A stretch of DNA of 64,000 bases from Bacillota bacterium (GCA_023410025.1 JAEYQM010000023.1:1-64000), one strand, 5' to 3'; shown: positions 28,103 through 38,039, counted from the first letter of the stretch. Numbers and translations are program-made. The notes: generated by a model from the sequence alone, not told the origin.

Positions 28103-28258
28103 ATGAATGATAATATAAAGAAAAAGAAAAGTATGCAAGAAAAAATTGAAGATGAAATACAAGAAAAATTAGAAAATAATGAAGAATTGGATGATTCAGA
28201 AGTTGGATATCTTAGATTTAATAATATTGAAGAATACCCAAATGATAGTAAAAAATAA
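28103..28258 (+). CDS. Small acidic/basic hypothetical protein (51 residues)
   Basis: A 51-residue frame with an ideal AGGAGGT ribosome-binding site eight bases before the ATG and a strong terminator overlapping its stop, so it is very probably translated. The sequence is charged: a KKKK cluster near the start, a Glu/Lys helix (about 11-30), then a short aromatic YLRFNNIEEYP segment. No signal or membrane helix. No family recognised. It stands alone between the tRNA pair and an ABC transporter operon. Confidence 0.7.
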   Translation: MNDNIKKKKSMQEKIEDEIQEKLENNEELDDSEVGYLRFNNIEEYPNDSKK

Positions 28259-28281
28259 GTCAATTTGACTTATTTTTTTTA
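28251..28281 (+). terminator. Terminator after the 51-residue gene
   Basis: A 12-bp stem AAAAATAAGTCA with TGACTTATTTTT, loop ATT, followed by more Ts. The stem includes the stop codon. Confidence 0.88.
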
Positions 28282-28345
28282 GTTACATATAAGATTGGTA
28301 TGTATAATATATATGTATCAAAAGTAAAACGTTTTTAATAAATCA

Positions 28346-28374
28346 TTGATTTTAAATGTCTATAATGGTATAAT
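28346..28374 (+). promoter_or_regulatory. Promoter for the ABC-FtsX operon
   Basis: -35 TTGATT (28346-28351), 17-bp spacer, extended -10 TGG-TATAAT (28369-28374). The leader to the ATG at 28440 is about 60 nt. Confidence 0.85.
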
Positions 28375-28439
28375 AGATAAGAAATTCCAAAAATAGACAG
28401 GACTAGACGAAAAATTTAATGGCAGGAGGTCATAAGATA

Positions 28440-30695
28440 ATGAAGATAATAGGGCTAAGCAAAATTTACAAAACTATCTATGAAGATGTAAGCGCTTTGC
28501 ATAATATTAACTTAGTTTTACCAGACAAAGGATTAGTTTTTATTGTTGGAGTAAGTGGTAGTGGTAAAACAACGCTAATGAATATGTTATCAGGGGTTGA
28601 CCGTCCAACTAATGGTGATGTAATTATAGGTAAAAGAAGTTTATACAACATTCCTAAAAAACAATCTAAAAACCAAATGTATGGATATAGAAACTCATAT
28701 GTTGGATTAGTTTTTCAAGACTACAATTTAATTGAAGATTTGAATGTGTATGAAAATATTAAACTTCCTTATGAGTTATTAGGTAAAACTGATTTTTCTC
28801 GAGTTGATGAAGTAATTAAACAAGTTGACATCGAAGACATTAAGTACTCAAGAGTAAATGAAATATCTTCTGGTCAAATGCAAAGAGTAGCTATCGCTCG
28901 TGCTCTAATTAAAGACTCTTCAATGATTTTAGCCGATGAGCCTACAGGTAACCTTGACTCAAAAAACGAAAAAATTGTTTTAGATTTATTGAAAGAAATT
29001 AGTAAAGATCGTCTAGTAGTTGTAATTACCCATGGAGCTGAAGCAGCAGTTGAATATGGTGACCGTATCATCGAAATTGAAGATGGTCAAATAATATCAG
29101 ATACAAATCCAATTACTGAAGCAAATGATAAAACTCCAAAATTTATTGAACCAAAAATAACTTTTTCACAACAAGCATTATTTACAAAAGGTTTCATCAA
29201 AAGTAATTTAAGTAGAAGCTTATCAATTTTACTTGTTTTATTACTAATACCTTTAATTGGGGGAATATTATCTACATATGTATTTTATAATGTAGCTGTA
29301 GGATATAAGAAACACCAACAAAAATATAATAGTGATTATGTGGTTATTAGCCAACCAGTAGATATATTTGATTTGTATTATACACCAGAACAAATAGATG
29401 AATTAAAACAAAAATATTCTGGTAGTAAATTAACACATCTATATGATGTAAATATTCCAGTTACAAAAAGTAATGTTGAAGAAGATAGTTTCTATAAAAA
29501 AGAAATTAATAATTTATTAATATACAATGATTCATTTAAACTTGAAGGCATTGAACCTGAATATGAAAATGAAATAGTAATAACAGATTATGTTAGAGAC
29601 TCAATTATATTATATCAAGGTATTGAAGAACCTGAATATCTAATGATTGATGGATTTAAATATGATATAGTTGGTGTTATAGATACTGATTATGAAGATT
29701 TTTTAACAAATGACTATACAAATAATATATATTTGAAAATGGCATTTAATGAAAACTTAAAAGTTTATAATTCTATTTTTACATCATTCTTAGGATATTT
29801 AAGAATTATGGATAATTTAAAAATGTTTAGAGAAACAGTTAGATATACAGTTCATAATAGCAATACCGCACCACAAAAAAAATATGATGAAGTAGTATTT
29901 CGTGATTCTACAAGCACTTCTTACAACTTAATTCATGGTAAATATAGTGCTACTGGTGGTTATGGACTGGTTTCATCAGCAATGTTAGAAAAATTGGGAT
30001 TTACATATGCCCAAATAACTTCAAATTCAGCAAGAGCTATTATGTATACATATACAAAATCAAAATATAGTATTGCCGTAAGAATTTCTGGTGTATACGA
30101 AAGTGATGAACTAGGATTTATTATAAATACTAGTGATATGCAAAACTATGTATTTAAACATTCATATAGTAGAGTACTTATTCAAATTAATGATAAAAAC
30201 TATAATAAGATTGTAAATAAAGAAAATGTAATAAACGAATCATTTGAGTATGCAAATCAAATGCGTAATAATGCAAAAGATTCAAGAATAGTAATGGCTG
30301 AAATATTAATTGTTTTTATTTTAATAACATTAATATTCTCAAACATTATTAACTCAATAACTATTAATACAGAAAAGAAGAAAATAGGTATTAAATATTC
30401 ATTTGGTCTTAGAAAATCATCTGTAGTAATGCCATATATTATGGAAATATTACTATATACTGTATTAAGTTTTGTAGTAACATCTGTGCTTATTAAATGG
30501 GCATTCCCATTCCTAATGGATAAATTGGTTTATACAAATTTATATGATTCAATGGTATTTGATTTTTACTATGTATCATGGGGAACTATAGTTGGATGGA
30601 ATTTTGCAATTTATGCAATTATTCTAGTTAGTCTAGGAATTATGATCTTCAATATCATCAAAAAGAATCCAATTGAAATCATTAAGGATCTATAA
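28440..30695 (+). CDS. ABC transporter, ATPase fused to FtsX-like permease (1)
   Basis: 751 residues. N-terminal LolD/MacB-type ATPase: Walker A GVSGSGKTT (37-45), signature SSGQMQRVAIARAL, Walker B MILADEPTGNLD. Then a membrane helix near 255-285, an extracytoplasmic domain of about 330 residues, and three C-terminal helices of FtsX type. The open frame extends to 28419, but ATG 28440 is better placed after GGAGG (about 11 bases). Paired with the next, similar gene, it likely forms a MacB-like mechanotransmission complex with a large outer domain. Substrate unknown; antimicrobial peptide or lipoprotein handling are possibilities. Confidence 0.9.
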   Translation: MKIIGLSKIYKTIYEDVSALHNINLVLPDKGLVFIVGVSGSGKTTLMNMLSGVDRPTNGDVIIGKRSLYNIPKKQSKNQMYGYRNSYVGLVFQDYNLIEDLNVYENIKLPYELLGKTDFSRVDEVIKQVDIEDIKYSRVNEISSGQMQRVAIARALIKDSSMILADEPTGNLDSKNEKIVLDLLKEISKDRLVVVITHGAEAAVEYGDRIIEIEDGQIISDTNPITEANDKTPKFIEPKITFSQQALFTKGFIKSNLSRSLSILLVLLLIPLIGGILSTYVFYNVAVGYKKHQQKYNSDYVVISQPVDIFDLYYTPEQIDELKQKYSGSKLTHLYDVNIPVTKSNVEEDSFYKKEINNLLIYNDSFKLEGIEPEYENEIVITDYVRDSIILYQGIEEPEYLMIDGFKYDIVGVIDTDYEDFLTNDYTNNIYLKMAFNENLKVYNSIFTSFLGYLRIMDNLKMFRETVRYTVHNSNTAPQKKYDEVVFRDSTSTSYNLIHGKYSATGGYGLVSSAMLEKLGFTYAQITSNSARAIMYTYTKSKYSIAVRISGVYESDELGFIINTSDMQNYVFKHSYSRVLIQINDKNYNKIVNKENVINESFEYANQMRNNAKDSRIVMAEILIVFILITLIFSNIINSITINTEKKKIGIKYSFGLRKSSVVMPYIMEILLYTVLSFVVTSVLIKWAFPFLMDKLVYTNLYDSMVFDFYYVSWGTIVGWNFAIYAIILVSLGIMIFNIIKKNPIEIIKDL

Positions 30696-30727
30696 GAATG
30701 AAGCAAATTAGGAAGGGTGTGAATTAA

Positions 30728-33406
30728 GTGCTAACCATTAGTCATTTAACAAAATACTATACAAGAAGCAAACCAATCATATCTGATATGAATTTAAAGT
30801 TTGGATCAGCTGGTCTAAATATAATTGTTGGTAAAAGTGGTTGTGGAAAAACAACTTTACTTAATATGATTGGAACAATGGATCAAGATTACATTGGAAG
30901 TATCGAACTAGATGGTGTTGAATTATCAAGACTATCAATAGATAAAATTGCTGATTACAGAAATTATGAAAGTGCCTATATATTCCAACAAAATTCTCTA
31001 TTTGAACACATGACAGTTAGAGAAAATATTGAACTAGTTTTAAACCTTCAATCTAAAAAAGTAAATATTGAAGAAGTACTAGATACAGTCGGATTGTCTC
31101 GATTTGCAAATAAAAAAGTAAAATACTTATCTGGTGGGGAAAGACAAAGAGTAGGAATAGCAAGAGCAATTGCTAAAGACTCAAAAGTAATATTAGCTGA
31201 TGAACCTACTTCAGCCCTAGATAGTAAAAATGCTCATAAAATTCTATCTTTATTTAAAGAAATTAGTAAAGAAAAATTAGTTATAGTTGTAACACATGAT
31301 ACAAAGAAGGCTTTTCAATATGCTGATAGAATTATCAAGTTAGTTGATGGAAGAGTTGTTGAAGATGATATAATAAATGATGTTCAAGCTGAACCAATTA
31401 AAATTAAGAAAAAAGCGCCTAAAAGTAAACTTTTATTGCCTATTTTCTTATACCAACTAAGAAAAAGTTTATTAATTAATCTTTTTGTAGTTCTACTATG
31501 CTCACTTGCAATAGTTGCAACTAATATTCAAAAAGAACAAAGCAAAATATTAAAAGAATATAATGATTTTAAAGAAACAGGTTCATATGTATTCAATGAT
31601 TTAAAGGCACTAACAATTCATGAAGCAAATCAAATAGATTTCTATAATGTTGTTCGAGCTAATGAAGATGATACAATTTATAAATATTTTGAAACTGTAT
31701 CTAAACGTAATGAAGGTTTAACTGATCAAGAAATTAGTACTGTCAATAAAATATTTAAAGATGCTAATATTCATTATGGTGATTCCAATTATGGTAATGT
31801 CATAATTGAAGATCTTTCAGTTTCATTAAGATTTAATCAATCAATTGGAGGAATCCAATATTATTGGAGAGAAAATCAAAGAACTGATTACGGTTATTAT
31901 GTTTATAATGAAAACAATGATTATAATTTAATTTATGGAACTAAACCAACGAACGAAAATGAAATGTTGATAACTGATGTTGTAGCTGACCATTTCTTAA
32001 ATAAAAATGGATTTGGTGAATATAGTATGAGTTCACTTATTGGAACAGAATTTGTAGTAGGAGATATCTATTATATTAGTCCAAACCCAGCAGAATCAAA
32101 TTACTTATATCATCATACAACTCCAAAAACATATACTGTATCAGGAATTATTGGAACAAATCAATTAGATTTTTATGATTATGAAATAACGACAAATAAA
32201 TATCAATTTATTAATGGATTAGGACAAAAAACAAAAAATGATGACTATTTAAATCACACAGTCACTACACCATATGCTTATATTGTTGTGCCAAATTATT
32301 TAGATGCCTATAAAACATATAAATTCTATGAAGAAGATATAAATGTTTTAAATGCAATGTACACAACAAATAATACAACTAATAAAAAATTAAGAACATT
32401 CCATGGCTTATATGACTATCGTGGATTTATTGGTTATGATGATGATTTAGGTACTGATAAAAATGGTCGTCTATTAATTAAAGATAGTGGAATTACTAAA
32501 TTAACAGGCAATAAAGTTATTGCATCTCAAGAGTTAATTAGAAAAATATTTCCAAGTTATACAACTGAAACATTAATAAAAAATAATTATAGCAGTGAAA
32601 TTAGTGGAAAACAATTTACTATGACATTTGAAACAGAAAAAGGAAGTGTTGATTATACATTTACAATTGCTGGTGTTTCAAAAGTACATTCAAATGAACC
32701 ATTAATGTTTATAAGTGAAGAATTCTATGACTTATATAAGTCTGAAAACTTTATATATGATAATAATTCAGTTACAGTAGAATTAAGTGGATTAAATGCA
32801 AGAGAAAGAATTAAACTTATTCAAGAAGCTTATAAAAAAGGATTTGTTTTAGTACCTCAATATTCTGTTCCTGGACCATACATGGAATTTGTGGAAACAC
32901 AAGGAGAAATTGTACTAGTCGATGATGAAGGATATGAAGAAGAAACAAATATCTCAGTATATTACTTATTTTCAGATTTTTATAATACTGAACAAATGAA
33001 TGGTATTAACTATACATTAGAAATTCTTTCGAGTGTTTATATGTTTATCTTATTTATGGCTATTTCACTTTCATTAGGACTAATTTATTTAAAAGAAAGA
33101 CGTCAAAAGATGAATATCATGAAATTATCACAGATTGGAGTATATACTAAATCAATGATAAGAATGAATTTCATAAGTTATATCATTGTTGCCTTAGCAA
33201 TAGGAACAGCATCATATTTCTTAACTGATCTATTAATTAATATTATTAATTCAATCTTCACAGTGAAGATTGATATAGCTAGAATCTATCGCTTTAGAGT
33301 TATAATGACAAATACAACTTTAATTTCAGCAATAGTAGGTCTAGTAATTGCTTTAATAATTGGATTATTAAGTTCAATTATTGTTGTTAAAAAAAGCAGA
33401 AGATAA
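30728..33406 (+). CDS. ABC transporter, ATPase fused to FtsX-like permease (2)
   Basis: 892 residues, start GTG with GGAAGGGTG upstream. ATPase domain: Walker A GKSGCGKTT (35-43), signature LSGGERQRVGIARA, Walker B VILADEPTSALD. One helix near 245-262 follows, then an unusually long extracytoplasmic region (about 263-765) and three C-terminal membrane helices with a helix-loop of KERRQKMNIMKLSQIG. It is 32 bases after the first fusion protein and both ATPase sites look intact, so a heterodimer with two active sites is expected. It is followed by a strong terminator. Confidence 0.9.
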   Translation: MLTISHLTKYYTRSKPIISDMNLKFGSAGLNIIVGKSGCGKTTLLNMIGTMDQDYIGSIELDGVELSRLSIDKIADYRNYESAYIFQQNSLFEHMTVRENIELVLNLQSKKVNIEEVLDTVGLSRFANKKVKYLSGGERQRVGIARAIAKDSKVILADEPTSALDSKNAHKILSLFKEISKEKLVIVVTHDTKKAFQYADRIIKLVDGRVVEDDIINDVQAEPIKIKKKAPKSKLLLPIFLYQLRKSLLINLFVVLLCSLAIVATNIQKEQSKILKEYNDFKETGSYVFNDLKALTIHEANQIDFYNVVRANEDDTIYKYFETVSKRNEGLTDQEISTVNKIFKDANIHYGDSNYGNVIIEDLSVSLRFNQSIGGIQYYWRENQRTDYGYYVYNENNDYNLIYGTKPTNENEMLITDVVADHFLNKNGFGEYSMSSLIGTEFVVGDIYYISPNPAESNYLYHHTTPKTYTVSGIIGTNQLDFYDYEITTNKYQFINGLGQKTKNDDYLNHTVTTPYAYIVVPNYLDAYKTYKFYEEDINVLNAMYTTNNTTNKKLRTFHGLYDYRGFIGYDDDLGTDKNGRLLIKDSGITKLTGNKVIASQELIRKIFPSYTTETLIKNNYSSEISGKQFTMTFETEKGSVDYTFTIAGVSKVHSNEPLMFISEEFYDLYKSENFIYDNNSVTVELSGLNARERIKLIQEAYKKGFVLVPQYSVPGPYMEFVETQGEIVLVDDEGYEEETNISVYYLFSDFYNTEQMNGINYTLEILSSVYMFILFMAISLSLGLIYLKERRQKMNIMKLSQIGVYTKSMIRMNFISYIIVALAIGTASYFLTDLLINIINSIFTVKIDIARIYRFRVIMTNTTLISAIVGLVIALIIGLLSSIIVVKKSRR

Positions 33407-33417
33407 TTAAAAAAATG

Positions 33418-33444
33418 CTCATCAATTTTATGATGAGTTTTTTT
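33418..33444 (+). terminator. Terminator of the ABC-FtsX operon
   Basis: CTCATCA with TGATGAG, loop ATTTTA, then seven Ts. Confidence 0.92.
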
Positions 33445-33505
33445 ATACATAACAATTAAAATAAATTTATATTACGTGTTTTTCCTTTATTTTTATCTTA
33501 AAATT

Positions 33506-33514
33506 TGATATAAT
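33506..33514 (+). promoter_or_regulatory. Extended -10 promoter for glyA
   Basis: TGA-TATAAT (TATAAT at 33509-33514), 20 bases before the glyA start. No clear -35. Confidence 0.5.
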
Positions 33515-33533
33515 ATTTATATAGAGGTGTAGT

Positions 33534-34766
33534 ATGGCATTAATTGAAAAAGATAAAGATATTTTTGATTTAATCGATCAAGAGAAAGATAGACAATATA
33601 ATCATATAGAATTAATTGCTTCAGAAAACTTTGTATCTAAAGAAGTTCTTGAAGCCCAAGGAAGTATATTAACAAATAAATACGCAGAAGGTTATCCTAA
33701 TAAGAGATATTATGGTGGATGCGAATATGTTGATAAAATTGAAAATTTAGCAATTGAAAGAGTTAAAAAATTATTTAATGTTAAGTATGCAAATGTTCAA
33801 CCTCATTCAGGAAGTCAAGCAAATATGGCAGCATATCGTGCTGTGTTAAAACATGGAGATCGTGTTTTAGGAATGAGTTTAAGCAATGGTGGCCATTTAA
33901 CTCATGGACTATCAATTAACTTTTCTGGTATAGATTATGAATTCTCTTCATATGGTTTAAATAAGGATGAAGTATTAGATTATGATGAAATAGAAAAAAT
34001 TGCCCTTGAATATAAGCCACGATTAATCGTTGCTGGTGCAAGTGCATACTCTAGATCAATTGATTTTAAAAGATTTAGAGAAATTGCTGATAAAGTAAAT
34101 GCATTATTAATGGTAGATATGGCTCACATTGCTGGACTTGTTGCAGCAGGAGTACACGAGTCACCTATTCCCTATGCTGATATCGTCACTTCAACAACTC
34201 ATAAAACGCTAAGGGGTCCAAGAGGTGGAATTATTCTAACAAATAATAGTGAAATTGCTGAAAAAATTAATAAAACAATTTTCCCTGGAATTCAAGGCGG
34301 ACCCTTAATGCATATTATAGCCGCAAAAGCCGTTTGTTTTAAAGAAGCGATGACTGAAGAATTTAAGGAATATCAAAAACAAGTAATCAAAAATTGTAAG
34401 GCACTTTCAAATCGTTTAAAAGAATTAGGTTATAGAATTGTAAGTGGTGGTACTGATAATCATCTATTATTAGTTGATGTATTTGTAAAGAATATAACAG
34501 GAAAGTTTGCTGAGGAATTATTAGGTAGAGTAAATATTACATGTAATAAAAATACAATTCCTAATGATACTCAAAAACCTTTTGTTACTAGTGGATTACG
34601 TCTAGGTACTGCAGCTATGACTACTAGGGGATTTAAAGAAAAAGAAATGATTTATGTTGCCGATTTAATTCATGAAGCAATATTAAATAAAGATAATCAA
34701 GAAGAACTTGAAGTAATAAAAAACAAGGTAATTGAATTAACAAATAAGTATCCTTTAGAGTACTAA
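33534..34766 (+). CDS. glyA: Serine hydroxymethyltransferase
   Basis: PLP enzyme interconverting serine and glycine with tetrahydrofolate. N-terminal [35 protein letters not shown], and the PLP lysine in [14 protein letters not shown]. Length 410, normal. AGAGGTG ribosome-binding site. Preceded and followed by its own promoter regions, so probably monocistronic. Confidence 0.98.
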   Translation: MALIEKDKDIFDLIDQEKDRQYNHIELIASENFVSKEVLEAQGSILTNKYAEGYPNKRYYGGCEYVDKIENLAIERVKKLFNVKYANVQPHSGSQANMAAYRAVLKHGDRVLGMSLSNGGHLTHGLSINFSGIDYEFSSYGLNKDEVLDYDEIEKIALEYKPRLIVAGASAYSRSIDFKRFREIADKVNALLMVDMAHIAGLVAAGVHESPIPYADIVTSTTHKTLRGPRGGIILTNNSEIAEKINKTIFPGIQGGPLMHIIAAKAVCFKEAMTEEFKEYQKQVIKNCKALSNRLKELGYRIVSGGTDNHLLLVDVFVKNITGKFAEELLGRVNITCNKNTIPNDTQKPFVTSGLRLGTAAMTTRGFKEKEMIYVADLIHEAILNKDNQEELEVIKNKVIELTNKYPLEY

Positions 34767-34775
34767 GAAAATACA

Positions 34776-34803
34776 TTTACATTTGTCTTCTTTTGAGTAT
34801 AAT
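34776..34803 (+). promoter_or_regulatory. Promoter for the glycerophosphodiesterase gene
   Basis: -35 TTTACA (34776-34781), 16-bp spacer, -10 TATAAT (34798-34803). Confidence 0.7.
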
Positions 34804-34824
34804 ATTAGATAATAGGTGTGTGAA

Positions 34825-35544
34825 ATGGAAACTTTAAAAATTGATTGCAACAAAACAAAAATGATTGCCCATCGGGGGTTAAGTGGATTAGAAAGAGAAA
34901 ATACTATAGCAAGTTTTATTGCTGCTGGTAATAAAAGTTATTATGGTATGGAATGTGATATTCACAAAACAAAAGATGGTGTTTTTGTTGTTATCCATGA
35001 TGATGATACAAGAAGAGTTTCTAATATTAATTTAGTAATTAAAGATTCAACGTATGAAGAACTAAGTAAAATAAACCTATATGATGTTGATACAAAAGAA
35101 ACAAAAAATTATTTAAAGATTCCAACATTAGAAGAATATCTAAACATTTGTAAGAAATATGAAAAAGTAGCTATAGTTGAATTTAAAAACCGATTTGAAC
35201 CAGAAGATATTGAAAAAGTAATTAGTATTATTAATAATAAAAATTACTTAAACTATACAACATTTATTTCTTTTTATGTTGAAAATTTATTACATGTAAG
35301 AAAAGTTAGTAGTTTTGTAAAAATACAACTATTATGTTCGGAATTTACAGATGAAATATTTGATCTATGTTGCAAATATCATTTTGATTTAGATATTCAT
35401 CATGGTTCAGTAACACCAGAATTAGTAAGCAAATTACATTTATATAATATAAAAATAAACTGTTGGACAGTTAATAACCCCATAATTGCTTTAATGTTAA
35501 TAAGTTGGGGAATTGACTATATGACAACAGATATATTGGAGTAA
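34825..35544 (+). CDS. Glycerophosphodiester phosphodiesterase
   Basis: GDPD-family TIM-barrel enzyme, 239 residues, no signal peptide, so cytoplasmic. Catalytic and metal segments: IAHRGLSGLERENTIASF (two catalytic residues in the HRG part), MECDIHKTKDG, VIHDDD with the second histidine, VEFK, and the C-terminal NCWTVNN plus WGIDYMTTD. A GTG at 34816 is in frame, but AGGTG sits correctly for the ATG at 34825. It would release glycerol-3-phosphate from lipid head groups or teichoic acid debris. Followed two bases later by a small membrane protein gene. Confidence 0.9.
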   Translation: METLKIDCNKTKMIAHRGLSGLERENTIASFIAAGNKSYYGMECDIHKTKDGVFVVIHDDDTRRVSNINLVIKDSTYEELSKINLYDVDTKETKNYLKIPTLEEYLNICKKYEKVAIVEFKNRFEPEDIEKVISIINNKNYLNYTTFISFYVENLLHVRKVSSFVKIQLLCSEFTDEIFDLCCKYHFDLDIHHGSVTPELVSKLHLYNIKINCWTVNNPIIALMLISWGIDYMTTDILE

Positions 35545-35546
35545 AG

Positions 35547-35732
35547 ATGAAAAAAATATTACCTATTATATCAATATTAATTGGGCTATTTTTCTTTGCC
35601 ATTTGTTTTATCATTCCTACAAGGCTTGATAAAATTCCAGATTTTTATGCAGATTATGGTTTTATTATATCTGCTTATTTATCCCTTATTTTCTTTAGTA
35701 TTGGTATGTTGAAACTTAAAAAACAAGGTTAG
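35547..35732 (+). CDS. Small two-helix membrane protein
   Basis: 61 residues with two membrane helices (about 5-25 and 37-55), a loop containing PTRLDKIPDFYADYG and a Lys-rich end. No family recognised. GGAG precedes the ATG by a good distance and a terminator follows. Spacing suggests co-transcription with the phosphodiesterase. Confidence 0.65.
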   Translation: MKKILPIISILIGLFFFAICFIIPTRLDKIPDFYADYGFIISAYLSLIFFSIGMLKLKKQG

Positions 35733-35755
35733 ATTTAATTCTAACCTTTTATTTT
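35725..35755 (+). terminator. Terminator after the small membrane protein
   Basis: AAGGTTAGA with TCTAACCTT, loop TTTAAT, then TTATTTT. Confidence 0.88.
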
Positions 35756-35817
35756 GTCTATCGCACGTTTCAACAATATTTTACGCCTGATTAATCTATA
35801 GTAAGTTGGGTGATAAA

Positions 35818-36585
35818 ATGAATAAATTATTAGGAATATGTATTTATAGAATTGATATGATAAGAGGGATAATTAATGCAATTAATTCTAACTTATGTAA
35901 TATTAAAATTATTGGTTCAAAGAAAAAGATTATTGAAATATGTCATGTTAATAATGTTAATTATAAAGAACTAGATATAATTGATCTTGAAAACTATGTA
36001 GATGTCTCATTAAAAACAAATGAACTAATTGAAACAAAAGAAATTGATGGAATAATTTTTGGGGATTATCCAAAGGATTATATTAAAAACATAATTACAG
36101 TAGAAAATGAAGTATATATATTAGATTTAAAAGAAGCAAATCATTTATTATTTGTACCAAATTATCTAAAACATGATTTTATTGATTTTGAAGACAAAAG
36201 AAAAGCAATAGATTGTGGAAAAAAAATAATGATGGATTTAAATATCAATTACTATAATATAGGTATAGTATCATCTGATATTTATCCATCATTGAAAATC
36301 GAAAGAAATTTACTAAATAATTTTATAGAATTAAAAAAAGACAATATAGATATTATTAATATAAAACAAGTTTTTAAAGATGATTATAATATATTAATAT
36401 TTAACGATAGAAACTCTACAAATATATTTGTAGAGTCAATGTTAATACATAGGGAAAATAAATTTGCCCAGTTTATGAAAAGTAACAATTTATTTGCTAT
36501 TGATACAAATAAAATGACACTTCAAGATTTGTTTTTTTCTTTGTTTTTACTCGATAAGATTACACTCTATGCCAAAGCTAGCTAA
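35818..36585 (+). CDS. Divergent phosphate acetyl/butyryltransferase-like protein
   Basis: 255 residues. The order of elements resembles a phosphate butyryl/acetyltransferase: IIGSKKKIIEICHVNNVNYKEL near 31-52 (family: VGDxxKIxxIAxExGID), a DGIIFGDYPKDYIKNII segment at about 83-99, and FIDFEDKRKAIDCGKKIM followed by YNIGIVSS (family: DLExKxxIIENAVxxAxxLGxxxPKVAxLS). The Gly-rich and catalytic segments of true PTA/PTB enzymes are eroded and the C-terminus is short. It may be a decayed or re-purposed paralogue. A TTG start at 35806 is possible, but ATG 35818 follows GGGTGAT. The 3' end overlaps convergent murA by 39 bases. Confidence 0.5.
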   Translation: MNKLLGICIYRIDMIRGIINAINSNLCNIKIIGSKKKIIEICHVNNVNYKELDIIDLENYVDVSLKTNELIETKEIDGIIFGDYPKDYIKNIITVENEVYILDLKEANHLLFVPNYLKHDFIDFEDKRKAIDCGKKIMMDLNINYYNIGIVSSDIYPSLKIERNLLNNFIELKKDNIDIINIKQVFKDDYNILIFNDRNSTNIFVESMLIHRENKFAQFMKSNNLFAIDTNKMTLQDLFFSLFLLDKITLYAKAS

Positions 36586-37791
36586 TTTATCTACTGGATT
36601 TTCATATCCTCTTAAGAAAACATCAATATTATCAATTGTAGAAGGTTCTTCACACATTGAAGCGGCAAGTACTAAAGATGCTCCAGCTCTTAAATCGTTT
36701 GCATAAGTAGTAGCTGGTAAAATATTTTCAGTCTGACCAATAACAATTTCATCACCAATTAAATTAATATTACAATTCATTTTTCTAAGTTCACCAATAT
36801 GCGCAATTCGATTATTAAATATTGTTTCTCTAATAGTACTTATGCCAGGAATGATAAGCCCTAAAACTGAAAGTGGTTGACCTAAGTCAGTAGGAAACCC
36901 AGGATAAGGTCCAGTAACTATTTTAAATGGTGATAAATTAGTTTTCTTTTCTAGTTTAATTTGATTACCTCTTGTTGAAACTTTAAAACCAGAATTTCTA
37001 AGTAGACTAATTAATGATCTAATATTTTTAGGATTAGCATTATGAATAGTTACACCATTCCTAATTGCTCCTAGTATTAAATATGTTCCGGCTTCAATTC
37101 TATCTTCCATAACTTTATAGGTTGTTTTATTAAGTTTTGATACACCATTTATAATTATTTGTTTTGTACCAGCACCTCTAATATCTCCACCCATACTATT
37201 AATAAAATTAGCAACATCAACAATTTCTGGTTCTTTAGCACAATTGTTAATAATAGTACAACCTAATGTTTTAGTGGCTGCTAACATTAAATTAATAGTA
37301 GCCCCAACTGAAGGAAAGGCTAAGTCAATTAATGAAGGAATTAATTTTTTTCTCTTAAGATAAATTTTATCAGTTTTTAAATCAATATATGCCCCCATTT
37401 TACGAAATCCATTTAAATGAAAGTCAATAGGTCTATTACCTAATTTACATCCACCAGAAGAGGCAATTATTATTTTTTTCTTAAGGGGAAGCAAAGCTCC
37501 CATTAAATAATATGTTCCTCTCATTTTCCCAACCAGTGAATCACTAATGTTTGAACTAATCTTTCTGCTTTTCTTTATATAAAGGGTATTATTATTAAAT
37601 GTCGTTTTAACTCCAATTTTATTTAGAATAGTAATTAAAGTTAGTACATCTGTTATATTAGGTATATTTTCTAAAACTACATCTTCATCGCATAATAGAC
37701 TAGCACAAATTATTGGTAAAGATGAATTTTTTGACCCGCTTATATTAACTTCGCCGGGTCTTTTTTCTTTAGATCTTATTTCTAATTTCAT
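36547..37791 (-). CDS. murA: UDP-N-acetylglucosamine 1-carboxyvinyltransferase
   Basis: First committed enzyme of peptidoglycan synthesis (enolpyruvyl transfer to UDP-GlcNAc), 414 residues from this start. GSKNSSLPI carries the Lys-Asn pair. The catalytic cysteine lies in SSGGCKLGNRPIDFHL, so it should be fosfomycin-sensitive in principle. YPGFPTDLGQP and RGYENPVDKL near the end are typical. An ATG five codons upstream lies on the ribosome-binding site itself; GAGG nine bases before ATG 37791 sets the start. The stop lies inside the convergent acyltransferase-like gene. Confidence 0.94.
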   Translation of the reverse strand: MKLEIRSKEKRPGEVNISGSKNSSLPIICASLLCDEDVVLENIPNITDVLTLITILNKIGVKTTFNNNTLYIKKSRKISSNISDSLVGKMRGTYYLMGALLPLKKKIIIASSGGCKLGNRPIDFHLNGFRKMGAYIDLKTDKIYLKRKKLIPSLIDLAFPSVGATINLMLAATKTLGCTIINNCAKEPEIVDVANFINSMGGDIRGAGTKQIIINGVSKLNKTTYKVMEDRIEAGTYLILGAIRNGVTIHNANPKNIRSLISLLRNSGFKVSTRGNQIKLEKKTNLSPFKIVTGPYPGFPTDLGQPLSVLGLIIPGISTIRETIFNNRIAHIGELRKMNCNINLIGDEIVIGQTENILPATTYANDLRAGASLVLAASMCEEPSTIDNIDVFLRGYENPVDKLASFGIECNLIE

Positions 37792-37806
37792 ATTTTCTAT
37801 CCTCAT

Positions 37807-38039
37807 TATAAAGGTATGAGTTTAAATATATATATATGTTAATAAAAAATATATTTTACTTTAATTAATTTATAAAGTATGATAATATATTGTTATATTA
37901 AATATTAATTTTGATATTGCTTTAATATTATATATCAAGTATTTATATCAAAATAGGATAAATTATAGAATTAGAAAATGATGAAAGGAGATATAATATA
38001 AGTTAGGCTGTAAGCGAATTTTATATTATAAAACATGGT
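37807..38039 (+). other. 232-bp intergenic region upstream of aspA
   Basis: Very AT-rich spacer between divergent murA and aspA. It holds a TATAAT at 37992-37997 with poor -35, next to an AAAGGAG motif (37984-37990) that is too far from the aspA ATG to be its ribosome-binding site. The ATG ATG at 37978-37983 opens only a six-codon frame. No riboswitch fold is recognised. Confidence 0.5.

Noticed and set aside
37805..37810. TATAAT on the minus strand as murA promoter
   Set aside because: It would start transcription inside the murA ribosome-binding region, leaving no usable leader.
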